Positions 35,785-47,205 of a stretch of 64,000 nt of DNA are shown here, in pieces. Position 1 is the first letter of the stretch. Every line of letters starts with the position of its first letter. Source of the DNA: Protonemura montana (Eukaryota; Arthropoda; Insecta; Plecoptera; Nemouridae); the NCBI GenBank assembly GCA_947568835.1, contig OX387603.1, positions 25,444,651 through 25,508,650 on the forward strand, written 5' to 3'. The notes beneath the pieces are model-generated. The model saw nothing but the letters and a program-made list of their open reading frames with translations, was not told the origin of the DNA and ran no database searches. Position numbers and translations under genes: made by a program.

Positions 35785-36974
35785 TAGAGCCACGATTATA
35801 TGGTGATGCGCGAAATCGCGAATTGTTCTTATCTCTTGTTATTCTTATAAATGAGTGCGATTCATTGAATTCCCATCTCAAATATGTAAGAAGCTCATCG
35901 CGACAAAACGCGAAATTCACGAAAAATCATCCATAACACCGAAATCAACTATTTCCTGCGAAATCATCGCGAAATGAGCCTTTTCCCATCAGAGTATTTT
36001 AAAATTCAGATAATCTGTTCTTTTTTCATTTTTATCAAACCATATTTCACGGAAAATAAATAAACAAACAAAAAAACCCATTTCACTAAAATGTGTGTAT
36101 TTTGCGAAATAGCCACTAATTTCCATTCAAAAAATTTTAAATGTTTATTTTATCTCTCTAAACACACATTTCCATGAATTTGTCAGATTATTTCCCCCAG
36201 TCTTGTTGTCAGGTCTGTTCCTCATCAAATGCTGTCAACATTCCTAAGTTTAGGGGGTAGAAGTAGTGGGGCAAATTGTTTGCTGTAGGAAACTATTGCC
36301 ATTGGTTGGCTGAATCTTCCCCTCCTTGCCATGTGAGCACCAGCACCACATGCATTCAGTCTATATAGAGATTAGCTGGGATTTCAAATTTCAATGGCAT
36401 GTATTACATTTTTGACTTTTGAGGATCAAACAAAGCAACTCTTTGTGAGTGATGGATATATTTTGATGTGTGGAATCTGGAACATCAGACTTGTCTGGGA
36501 GAAAAAATACAATCTTGCAAAGTATGTTTTTAGTACCAGGCAGTGGGTCTAATTCAACTTATCATGGACATAAAAATCTCAAACCCCTCACTGACAAACT
36601 TTTTAGTTTTAAACTCTTTTTGGAAAATTAGTGTTACAAATAGGAGCTAATTGAAATTAATTTAATTTTGCATCAATAATAATAAAAACATGGAGCTTAT
36701 ACGGATAAATGTTTCTTGTGTCTTATTTGTTTTGTAGTTTTCTTGTGGCGTAACAATGTATTTTATGAAACATAAAGGTATTAGCTACATTTTATAGGAA
36801 CTTATTGAACAGAAACACTATGTATAACTATTCTTCTTTTTTTCGTCACCTATGTCCGAAATCTGCTATAGACATGAAATTCTGTACTTTTTCCATAACA
36901 CCGCCATAACACCGAAATCCAAAAAGCTTACCACGAAATTAACGAAATCATAACACCATAAAATCTTGGCTCTA
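35785..36974. mobile_element. Non-autonomous hAT-like element with 8-bp target duplication
   Basis: The ends are inverted repeats: left TAGAGCCACGATTATATGGT, right (as complement) TAGAGCCAAGATTTTATGGT, continuing less perfectly through cgaaatc-type motifs. The element is flanked on both sides by GCGATAGG (35777-35784 and 36975-36982), a perfect 8-bp target-site duplication as made by hAT transposases. The 1190-bp interior is AT-rich without a transposase frame but repeats the words CATAACACCGAAATC and GCGAAAT. It lies just 3' of the PLEKHM2-like stop codon, so read-through transcripts could include it. Confidence 0.85.
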
Positions 36975-37297
36975 GCGATAGGTTCTTATTTATCTTAAAA
37001 AAAGAAGATAGGTAGGTTGGTAGGTAAACTAAATCAGAGATTTCAAGTAGAGAGTGCAAGTTTTGATTCAATCTCCCAAATTTGGAGTAAAATCATCTGT
37101 TTCCTCAGGAACTTTTATCCCTACTCAACTGATTCTCAAATGCTGTTCTTATACCTCTTACCAGTGCCTGAAATAATCCTCGAAGGCTCCGACTTTAGAG
37201 AGAATGTGTCGTGGATATTTCTTTGCGATGAGGTATCGTCGCGCAGGCTACCACATCTAGGCCACATCCCTTGACCACGTCACAAGTAACCAAGTAT

Positions 37298-40200
37298 TCA
37301 GCCCCAGACGTAGTCCAGCGTCGAGCGAGTCTCCTGGCAACGGGCCACAACAGAGCTGTCCATCTCTGCCACCGGCAACACCGACTGGAACGCAAACACC
37401 GAATTCAAACTCTAGCCACATCAATCCGGGCAGCGGATAAACTGTTCAGCTGCGATATTCAGTATCTACAGCGCATAAGTTGGCTGATGAAAGTGGTTAC
37501 CTTATGGTGCTGTTGCCATTGGTGGGAGACAACCGATATAAATGCTTGTGCTTGATTGGCAGAAGCAAAGTGTAGTAACCAATCTCCAGATGTAGCCTGG
37601 CAGGCCTCCTGGCAGCCCCACTCCTGCAGACAAGAGACCGGTTGTTGTTTTCCTATTTCAGTTCTGCATTCTTATGTGCCTGAGCCCAATTTAAGATGCC
37701 AACCTAGCTGTAGACAATTCATTCTTGCATCATGGCCTATACCTCTGCACGCATGTCCCTGGCTCCCATTGAAGATGCCGACTACCGCCATGCCATAGAC
37801 CTCAATGCAAAGCTAGCCAATTTATATATGAATGTAAATACTGTTTCACATTAATATCTACTTATCTGATCGATCTAATAAAAACAGAATGAATTATTAT
37901 TATTAAGAAATGTGTCTAAATCAAAACACACCATCTGGCAACTATGTGGCTGCTCGGTTGTCAAGTGCAGTGCGTGCAACGTTGTAATATCCCCTTCCGT
38001 AGTCGGTTTGTTGCCTTGACGCCCCAAAGGGACGTCGGCTTGTAGAAACAGCCGACCCTGATAGGTCAATGACAACCAACGAAGGCCCGGCTCTTCGGAA
38101 TGCCCCTCCCACTCCTGGAACAAAGCCAGCAACAGTTAATCCGATGAAGACGAGATCAAGACATTGCGTTCACACTAGCAGGTAGGTGAGGTATATAAGG
38201 ACGGATTGTTGTTAGCGCAGTTCCTAGCATCGAACCGATAATCTGCCCATATTTTGCAGGACATATTTTATCTTGTCTACTTATTTTTTTAAGTGAAACT
38301 CGCAAAAAATGGAGCTCAACTTATCAGACACCCAGAAGCTGGAGCCCTGTGAGATCAGCAAGTGTTTGCTGTTTCTACAGATAAAGTCAAGATGATGAAA
38401 GCTTCCAATAAGTTGCACTGCCCCTTTCTTTACTGACTTTTGACAGTAGACATCAACATCATGACTTTTGTTATATCTAATTTTCACCTTTTGCCTTTAC
38501 AAGAGAAACAGTCACCTTAATAACGCTTTGTTACTTTGCTAGCGTGACCAAATAAAGTGGTTTATTTCCTTTACTATTGACAAGTTGACCCCTATGCATT
38601 GTTACCGTTGAGTTGGCTGCAGCCACGATATGGTCCAGCCAATGGGAGGCCTCCTCCGGGTCAGCAGCCGCCAGTCGGATCTCTGCATCGGGCCAGCGAA
38701 GCATGAAGGCGTGGGGGCGTGTCCCTGTGCTCATGCGCTGGCATCGAGACAGTGTTGCCAACGTGTGGCAGCGCAGGGGCAGACGCGATGATTCCGTCTC
38801 GAACTCGTAGAGCACTCCAGCCCTGGGCACCGGTCAGCGTTAGGTTGGGAGCAACAATTGATTCTTATCCTAATCACTCTCATATGCTAGGAACCAAGGA
38901 GATGCCACAAGCATTCAGTAAACTTTGATGAAATTTCAAAGTGACGTTTTATTCTTTAACAAGGTTTTTATTTGTTTATTTATTTATTTGTCAATTTTTC
39001 CATAATTGATTACATAGTAATTTCAGGAACGTCAGAGGAACAATTACACTTTTAGACAGTGTACAAAATTGTAAAATTGTACAAAATTGTACTCAAGTGA
39101 TATCCAAACTACGTACACTAATCTCATTATCATAATAATTGCATTTTATTCTAAGGGTTGTCTTTACAATGGCCAGTCAAATAGTGACGTGTCTGTCACC
39201 AGGTATAGCCACTAAGAAACACACAGAGAAATGGCCAGGGGTTGAGGGAGAGAGGCTCCAGAACAGAAGTCGGCCGGAACTCCTTCCTGGCCAGAACCAT
39301 TAGGGAGTGGAACCTGCTGGAAGTCCCCATAAGGGAGAAATCAATTGAATGCACAACAAAAACATTTAAGAGAAGGCTAAATGCGTGCACGAACTGAAGT
39401 TCCTAAAAAAAAAATGCTAGTCTATTATATAGTAATATAGTATTAAGCTACTACTATTAGTCTAGATGTAATATTATTCCTTGCCAATGTACACTATGTG
39501 CGCTTGTAAGATGTAAATAAATAAATAAATAAAATAAATAAAACCTTCGACCAATTACAGTGTTATTAACTCTTTAAACTTTTTATTTGTATGGACTAAT
39601 TAAGTGTGTGTTTGTGCGGAGAAAGTCGAGGCAAAAGTGAAGCTAGAAGTCAGTGGAATATCTAATAATGCATTATTTTGACAAACCTCCATCAACACAG
39701 GAATTTTCTCCAAACCAGATGCCTTACAATGCACTTGCTTTTTGAACAAAACTTCCGAGTGAAACTTTTTTTCTTGTGCGCTTGGATGATAAAATGGATC
39801 TCATGCAAAGAATCCATATTTTTAAAGTAGTTGACGGTGCTAGGGGTTCCAAAAGTGAATCTGCATTTTTTTATGGCTATGTTTTTTTAAGTACCTAAAA
39901 TGAAAAACGTCAACTTTGATCATTTTTCTTCGGGGCAATAATCAACTAGTCTTTCAATTCATACCCAAGGAACATAAGTAAGTGGTACAATTTATCTGTA
40001 CGAGCCAATCATTCCCACCTGAACGTGACCTTGCAAAACCGTCACCGAGCAGACAAACCATCAGCAGATAGACTCGACACTTACTTGAGAGCCAGATGCC
40101 GAGGGGCCCATGCCGCACCCGGGCCTGACTGCACCATGAGGCAGCCGCGAAGGGCTGGACCCAGCGGAGACTGCGAGCTCCCCCCGTCTAAGTCGTCCGT

Positions 40201-43200
40201 AGCAACCAGCCAGAGCCCCTCCACCGAGTCCTGAAGTCGAAATGATGTTGGTAAGACATGCAAGCCTGAACAACGCAACACAAATAGGCCTCTGACAGCG
40301 ACACTAAATATTTCGAATCCAACTCGAAGGGATGCTACGATTCACTTGCCTGCAGTAGCTGATTGTTTCCAAGGTCAATCGCCGCAGAAACAAATCCGAC
40401 CGGCAGGAATCGGCCGACTGCTCTCAACGTTGCCATAGTGACTGCTGCTGCCAGCTGGTTGGTCCGTTGCTCGTCCCCAGTGGCCAATAGCATCGCCTCA
40501 CTGCCGTTGCTGGCCAATAGCAGTCCTTGCCTCCAAGGGACCACCTGCAAAGTGTTGACATAAGCGTTGGAAATCCCAACCCGAGCAAAAAAACTATCGT
40601 ATTTTTAATTGTTAACAATGTTGAATTTTTGTTAACACCTCGCTTTATTAATCATCTCATTTTGTCAATCCAAGACATAGAATTAGCAACACTATTTCAT
40701 GGGAGAATGGCTACACAGAAGAAATTGCTGCTAGAAGCTTAGAAATCTACCAGAAGGGCTTTTAAGCATCGTGATCGTAAGAGATAAGATTAGAGAAGAT
40801 TATGGCAGAGAAAGAGAAAGAGGCAGAGACAAGACTCTATAGAAAATATGGCTATTTTTTAAAAGGGTTCCAAGCTATTTCAGCTTGCTGGCAAAGCTGC
40901 AACTTTAATGGGACTTCCCTAGCCCAAGATTTTGTGTAGCTTTTGTTACTCAGGATGAAATATCAGTTAATACATCTGTTCCATCTCTATCTGTTTTTCA
41001 TGTAAAATAATAATATTTGTTTGCATAGGAAATTACAGTTTTTTTAAATATTATGAATAATTATGAAATGTGTACCGAATCGGGGAAATGAACGCCAGTC
41101 TCCACTGTTCCAGGATGTTGTACAGACCATCTCTGCTAACTTAACACAACCTTTTCAAGAGAACAAAAGTGTATTTGTTGTTTGACAGCTCTCCAAGGAA
41201 CAGAACCATGAGGCTGTGATTCCCCAAAAGTAAACGCAAATTTGAGAGGGTTGTTTGTACAAATAAAATATTCTGCGCTTTCAATTTTTCACGCATTTTC
41301 AATTTAAATAAGAATTAACCTTGTAGATGATTTATTGTTCTCTTTTGGCAAACAAGAAGCACAACTTTGAAACAACGGCAAGCGAGCAACTCACCATCAT
41401 TGCAGTGAGACGTTCCAGCCCGACAGACACCTGATTGGTCGACTCCGACACACACAGCCTGTGGTTGGTCAGCACCAGAAGCACCGGGCCAATCAGACAG
41501 CTCCGCTCGCCAGCGAAGGGACACCAGTGAAGCCGGAAAGTCTGTGGCAAAGGGAGAAAACATTGGACGAGATAATTGTTATTTCTTGGCCAAGCAAATG
41601 ATAGCCAGTCACTGCGTAAACTGGCTGTCATAGGACGAAAAGAATCGTAAAAATTTCGAGAAAGACACGTCAAAATGTAATAAAGCACAGATAAAATGAG
41701 TGTTCTAGCCAAGCCCACCTTGTAAACTGTCTCCCCAGGATCCAGGAGTACCGTGCTGTGATCCCCCTCCGCTCTCGCAGGCTTTGCGCTGGCCAGCGCA
41801 TCCCGTATCTCCAATTCCAGAGCCACATTTCCCTCTAAGTCTCGAGCTGCCATGGGGATGAAGGCGCAGGGTCGAGCTACGATACCCCAGCGCGAGGGTC
41901 CACGATAAGGCCTCACCGCACTTGCCCGTCTGGCTACATCGACCCTGACGACTTTGGTACTGACGACTTTGTCTTCTTTGACTTCCTTGGGCCGGTAGAC
42001 CCTGACTTCTTTGGTTGCCTCGAGTTCATCGTTAGCTAACGCAGCTCCATCGACTCTGGCTGGATCTTCTTGGCCTTCTGGATCACATCTTACTTCTCGT
42101 TCATCCATTGCTTCAGTGCAGTCAGATTCAGTAGGAGATTCGGTTGTCGATCCAATAGTGGACTCCGTCGTAGATTCTGTCGTAGATTCTGTCGTAGATT
42201 CTGTTGTAGATTCTGTGGTGGACTCGGCCATCGACTCGACTGTCTGCTCGTCGTGGAACGAAACCCGCTTGGCCTGCAACGTAGAAAAGCTCTTTGATAA
42301 TCGGACGTCCCAACAAAGGTCCAGGGTCTTTAGATGAAATCTTATTTAAATTGCAAACGCTTGCAATGCGCGGAGTATTTTATTTTATTATTATCAACAC
42401 TATAACTACAACTATAAAGTGTTGATAATAATACAAAGGTCAAAGGTTCCTGAATTTTTTCACTTTTTTGTTTATTTGAGTCGAACTTTTAACTGGTATA
42501 GGGTAAAGGCACGGTTCTGGATGGGGGTTGGATTTATTTTATTTGTGGTCTCACCTACAACGCCGAAAAAATAAGATATTTTTTTGTAAGTAAGAAACAC
42601 ATTATATTTCAAGGAAAAAAATATATACATGACATTTACGACAAATTTTCAAATCTATGATGAATTTGAAAAACGATTAAATTATCCAGAACCGGGCAGG
42701 CCTTCCCGGTTTTGGATTTTTGACTACATATTTTTGAAAAAATTTGACATTGTTGCCCAAACGACAGGAAATACATTTCTGGAAGGCGGAATAAAATCAA
42801 ATCAAATTTGAAAGAGTTATGGATAAAACAAAAAATCTACTCTTGTGCCAGTTCTGGATAGTTTTTTTATATGGGCTTCACAAGTCTGTTTTTGGTGTGA
42901 AACTGTTACTGACACTTCCTTATTTTTTTTTACATTTCAAACAAACAATCTGTTTGCGCTTAGAATCATTTGGGAAATTTTGACATGTTAGGTGATACCA
43001 CGTTTTGCATTTGAGGACCGAACACTGAAACCAATTTTCGCCGTTGACATCGGTACTGAACCTTTTCTTACAAGAGCCACAAGGCACGTGGCCACCTTCA
43101 TTTTCATCGTTGTCATCCGTCGACTCTGTAAGTAGCTCCGCCACATCATCGGCGTAGATGCTGTCATCGTCCGATTCCGCTCGCTTACGCTTTTGTTTCC

Positions 43201-46200
43201 CCTTTTTCTTTGAAGTTTCTCGGTCATCTTTTGCCGCTTGTTTCAAATCCATTTCCATCAGATATTCGTCCGAGGTGAGGCATCTGGTCTTGGTAATTGC
43301 TCTTGATTTCTTTCCTTCATTCTCTGGGATGGGTATTGGAGAAAAAAGCTCCCGGATTGCAGAAACGACTGGCGATACTTTCGAGGTTGACACAGCAGAT
43401 CCAGCATCGCCTTCATTCCCGATAGAGCCTACAAGACGCTCCGGCCTGATTGCTTCTCGGTCTATTGGCCACACACCACTGCCTCGAAAGCCTCCCACAA
43501 CATTGCAAGGGTTGACACCCTTCAACCATGCTGGTCCAAGAATTTGGCAAAAGTCGTACCTATTCATTTTTAGTTTCCGAGTGCGTCGCATTCTTTTATC
43601 GCACTCCTCCTTAAAAGCATCTTTCAATGGTTTGTATACCCCCACATCCATAGGTTGGTACAACTGAGTTGTGTGTGGTGGAAAGCATAAAAATGTTATC
43701 TGGTTTTCTCGTGCTAGCAGTAACACTTCGCGTGACATATGGGTGGCATGACCGTCTAACAGCAATAGCACTGGTCGTTTTGGTGGAATGTGACTGAGAA
43801 ACTTCACAAACCAATCAAAAAACAGCTCCGATATCATGTAACCCCTAGGGGCTGATGCAAAAATCGTGCCTTCAGGGGCTCCAGTCATTAGCTCATTGTT
43901 GAGGGAGGCTCCCTTGAAAATCACCATAGGTGGCAAGATTATGGTCCCCGTTGCATTAGCGCAACCAACCACCGTGATGTTCTCACTTCTTTCGCCACTC
44001 TTTTTAACGAAAACGCTCTTTGAACCTCTAGATGCGACAACCTTCCTTCCTTTCATAACCACTTGCATCCCGGATTCATCCATGTTAAATATTCGACTCC
44101 CATCGACCTTCAGCTCGGTCACAATTTCCGTTAATTTATCAAAAAATTCATCTCTCACAGCCTCCGTTGCCATTTGAATGCGGGCAACTGACAAGTTCTC
44201 AGGTGTTCTAAGGCTTAAATTGTGCCTTTTAAAAAATCTCTGGTACCATCGGGTGCTTGGTAATCCATTCTTGAAGACGGGATTATTGCTAGCAGCATCC
44301 ACCTTTCCGGCCAGCTCCAGAACCTCTGACACCGTTACCCCGTGACCCATCTTCTGAAGCTCGATAATTGTTTCCTTTATCTCTAATTCTGTATCCCATC
44401 CGAGAATGGGTCTTGGTCCAGAAGAAAAGACGTCTTCACTAACTTGCCCACTTACTCTTCGATGCAAAGTACCATAGGGGACCCCATACTCCTTAGATGC
44501 CATGGAAAGAGACGCACCCGTATTTTGAACCGCATTCACTGCCATGTCTAAGGCCTCCTTAGTGTACTTTCGAGGCATACTACCGATTTCCTGCAGGTAA
44601 AACGGATAAAAATAGAGTGTTTACATTGCAAGCGTTAACGTAACATCACTAAAATCGAGAAAAAAGTTGCAATAACGTTTCAAATTTCATTCTTTTCAAA
44701 TCATCTGCGTTAAATGTAGGATACTCAAAAAAATACGATGATGTAATCATCTTCATAATTGGTTCTCTAGCTATCTCATGATAAAAAGAGCATGATAGTA
44801 TATTTAATACTTACTTATTCACGAGTATTATGGGCGAACACTGCAAATTGTCAATTGCGACCACCATCAAAAATGACAAGTCTGACAGATTTGGACCAAA
44901 TTACTAGCTTTTGTTCCAGCGGGAGGTAATGCCACCTAGCTGCGTGGTAGGGAATGAAAGCTTATCGACTGAGCTATCGATGCAGACCAACAGCATTGTA
45001 CTAGCAGTGAAACTAGGATCGCTACGGCACGCAGAAAAAACCTATCCACAAATGGGCACGATATCCAGAACCGTTCTTTTACAATATGCCAACATTGGGT
45101 TGGCTGACTTCAATTCTTGATTTCAGAGTCGATTAATCATGTTTACACGCTTATGGGCGACGTGAATTTCAAGGAGAAGGGAGTCCCAAAATGAGAGTGA
45201 AAATTTCAAGAAAAATAGCAATCTTTGCAGACTTTTCCTGGTTGTACTACTGAGATATCAAGTATGTTGAGGACGTAGCAAGATTAGCCTGAAATCACAC
45301 AGAGTGTATCCCGTTCAAGGTCCAAGACGCCCACCTTGCAGCGGCGGCGCTTTGGTCGTCTCGCGACGACGGGTGGAATGACAAAGTCGCTGCCGCGGTG
45401 CCGGTCGTCCTCGAAGTCCGAGTCTGTCAAGGCCACGCCGGAATCACCTGGTGACGGTAGCGAGGAGACGGGCGAGGCACGCCAATCCCACGGCTGACGA
45501 GGACAGGAAAACATCAGAGTTACGTGTTAGCCATTACGTCATTAAGAAAAATGATCAAATCAGTTGTTCCTAAATGAAATGTATAGAAAACTTGTGAAAT
45601 TTGACATTGACAAAATTCACTGTAAGCCAATTAACTTCAATTCGATTTAGTAAAAAATTGATTTTTGGACACAATTTTTGAAATGTTGCAATAGCATTGG
45701 AAACAAAAACAAAATTGAAACCTATTGCTTTGTTTCTTTTGGAATGTTCTATAATTACTTCACTTTCCTCTTCTCCTTAAGCTATCAAAATATAATCTAA
45801 TTTGCATAAGCAAAAATCTCATTTCTTAGACTGCAGTATAAAAAAATCATGCCATTTGCTCAAGTATTGTTGACAGATTTTCCCTCATCACAAGCCACTT
45901 TGTATACCAGAGCTCATGGAGGTAGTTGAGATGCTCACCTTGTTGGCAAAGGCCAGCGACAGGTCAGGCAAAGTGTCGCACAGAGCGGCCAACTGCGGGG
46001 CACGCGTTGTGAAGGCGGCTCCAGGGCGGTATGCGCGACGAACAGCTGGGTCACGGGACAGCAGCCGCAGGTGCGCTCCCAGGGAGCTCTCGACAAGTGC
46101 CATCCGGAGCCAAGCGCGGCCTTTCAACGAACAATGTAGACCAGTCAGTCAGAGCAGCAGTGTCACAGTAAAGGCAAGTGAAGAATGGAATGTCACTGGA

Positions 46201-46772
46201 TTTGAAGAATCCCCATACTTGCTAGGAGCTGTAGTCGTTACTTAATACTAAAATATTGCAAGCAAGCAAGAAGCAAGCTTTCTTCTTTCTTCAGTGAATC
46301 TGATCTCTTTGAAAAGAGATCAATTCTCTGCGTAACAAACTCCTCTGTCAACTGAAGGCCAAGCTCAAAGACTTGGGCAAACAAAGACATTGTGATCTTG
46401 CGTAACTGACCACGGCGTCGAGGAGAGGCACTCGACTCAACGAGCCGACGAGTCTCTGCGTGCACAGCCATCGAAACCGCGGGCCAGAAGCCATCTTCTG
46501 GATTCCGAAGCCCATCGCTGAGCGCCAGTTGCAGCGCTGTAAGCAGCACCTCGGCGTTGGCGGGCAGCGCAGCGCATTTCACCTGTGTCATAGAAAGAAA
46601 TCCCGTGCAACTTATATTTCCGATTCTTCGACAGTTCTGTGCAGTGACTCAGGTTGACATAGGACAATGACAGACGAAGCGAATTGTTTAAAAGACAAAC
46701 CTGAGCTGCGGCTTCGCGCAATTCACTGAGAATCAGGTGTTGTTCGGTGCGGGCGTCTTGGCCGACCTCCAT
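37298..46772 (-). CDS. PLEKHM2: PLEKHM2-like protein (RUN and PH domains)
   Basis: Twelve exons, 745 aa: 46772-46701, 46582-46411, 46120-45939, 45493-45335, 42273-41719, 41541-41395, 40544-40350, 40230-40085, 38822-38606, 38114-37932, 37623-37501, 37384-37298. Phases agree at every junction. The intron after 40350 uses a GC donor (CAG|GCAAGT). Residues about 28-150 form a RUN domain (ALSDGLRNPEDGFW, GRAWLRMALVESSLGAHLRL), which in PLEKHM2 binds ARL8 on lysosomes. Residues about 524-613 resemble its PH domain (AGVLYEFETESSRLPL, RPHAFMLRW, HWLDHI). The C-terminus (SCQMEWGC, DWLLHFAS, HQWQQ) also follows human PLEKHM2, which recruits kinesin-1 via its light chain. Exon 5 carries KRVSF and seven to eight STTES-type repeats. 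The protein is shorter than the 1019-aa human one, mostly in the linker. Intron 4 contains a pogo transposon. Confidence 0.9.
39180..39545 (+). mobile_element. LINE 3' end in PLEKHM2-like intron 8
   Basis: On the plus strand, antisense to the host gene, a frame reads NSFLARTIREWNLLEVP, then KTFKRRLNACTN and a stop at 39397. This is the characteristic end of CR1/L2/jockey-type reverse transcriptase polyproteins (NSFF-RTI--WN-LP, F---L). It ends in a (TAAA)n tail at about 39513-39541. The insertion is strongly 5'-truncated. A TTTATTTATTTATTTG tract at about 38966-38990 may be the tail of another LINE in the opposite orientation. Confidence 0.75.
42501..45084 (-). mobile_element. Complete pogo/Tigger-type DNA transposon in PLEKHM2-like intron 4
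   Basis: A 2584-bp element. Left end GGGTAAAGGCACGGTTCTGG, right end (as complement) TTGTAAAAGAACGGTTCTGG; 18 of the first 22 positions agree. Both ends abut TA dinucleotides (42499-42500, 45085-45086), the target duplication of Tc1/mariner/pogo elements. Additional CCAGAACCG or TTCTGGATA words near 42692 and 42853 may be subterminal transposase-binding sites. It carries one intact transposase gene on the same strand as the host gene. Confidence 0.85.
42920..44578 (-). CDS. Pogo/Tigger transposase with C-terminal PHD finger
   Basis: An intact 552-codon single-exon frame. Residues 1-45 form a pipsqueak-type helix-turn-helix (ALDMAVNAVQNTGASL, GVPYGTLHRRV). About 60-130 is a CENP-B-like DNA-binding segment (STRWYQRFFKRHNLSLR). 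The DDE_1 catalytic domain follows, with candidate acidic residues D167 (NMDESGM), D275 (LLLDGHATH) and D311 (QPMDVGVYKPLK), the DDD form typical of pogo. A basic nuclear-localisation-like stretch lies at 457-467 (KKKGKQKRKR), and residues 500-549 fit a C4HC3 PHD finger (C500, C503, C519, C524, H529, C532, C546, C549). No stop codon or frameshift interrupts it, and the TIRs and target duplication are preserved, so the element could be recently or still active. Domestication is less likely because the ends are intact. Confidence 0.94.
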   Translation of the reverse strand: MPRKYTKEALDMAVNAVQNTGASLSMASKEYGVPYGTLHRRVSGQVSEDVFSSGPRPILGWDTELEIKETIIELQKMGHGVTVSEVLELAGKVDAASNNPVFKNGLPSTRWYQRFFKRHNLSLRTPENLSVARIQMATEAVRDEFFDKLTEIVTELKVDGSRIFNMDESGMQVVMKGRKVVASRGSKSVFVKKSGERSENITVVGCANATGTIILPPMVIFKGASLNNELMTGAPEGTIFASAPRGYMISELFFDWFVKFLSHIPPKRPVLLLLDGHATHMSREVLLLARENQITFLCFPPHTTQLYQPMDVGVYKPLKDAFKEECDKRMRRTRKLKMNRYDFCQILGPAWLKGVNPCNVVGGFRGSGVWPIDREAIRPERLVGSIGNEGDAGSAVSTSKVSPVVSAIRELFSPIPIPENEGKKSRAITKTRCLTSDEYLMEMDLKQAAKDDRETSKKKGKQKRKRAESDDDSIYADDVAELLTESTDDNDENEGGHVPCGSCKKRFSTDVNGENWFQCSVLKCKTWYHLTCQNFPNDSKRKQIVCLKCKKK

Positions 46773-47087
46773 GTCGGCGTCAACGACGTTTTAAAGTCGC
46801 TTGGTATTAAATACGGTTTCGGAAAAGCTGAGTTCCAGCCGAGTTGCGTCGGCCATTTTTATCGAACTGTCAGATCAATAGCATGCTGCGCAGTATGTGC
46901 GGTGAAGGGCCGCCTAGAGGGCACCACATCCGCCACAGTCACGCTTGACAAAAAAGATTTCAAATTCAAATCAAAAAAGTTAAATATAACACTATTTTAA
47001 AAATTGAAGTAATGCGAAATACTATAGTAATACTATAATAATATAGTAATAATAATAGTAATACGAAATACTATAGCCATAGTATCC

Positions 47088-47093
47088 TTTATT
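47088..47093 (-). terminator. Candidate poly(A) signal of the taperin/phostensin-like gene
   Basis: TTTATT on the plus strand reads AATAAA on the minus strand, about 1.1 kb past the stop at 48198 and before the PLEKHM2-like start at 46772. This leaves a 3' UTR containing an (AAT)n microsatellite at about 47165-47205. Confidence 0.45.
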
Positions 47094-47164
47094 GGTTTAT
47101 AATCCGTACAAATAGGCTCAGCACTCCACGCACGTGCACTTTCAGCCAAAAGGAGGAAACATAT

Positions 47165-47172
47165 TATAATAA

Positions 47173-47204
<32 letters not shown>

Positions 47205-47205
47205 G
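47165..47205. repeat. (AAT)n microsatellite
   Basis: About 40 bp of AAT repeats, probably inside the 3' UTR of the taperin/phostensin-like gene. Confidence 0.9.

Noticed and set aside
45916..46245. 109-codon plus frame
   Set aside because: Antisense shadow of exon 3 of the PLEKHM2-like gene.
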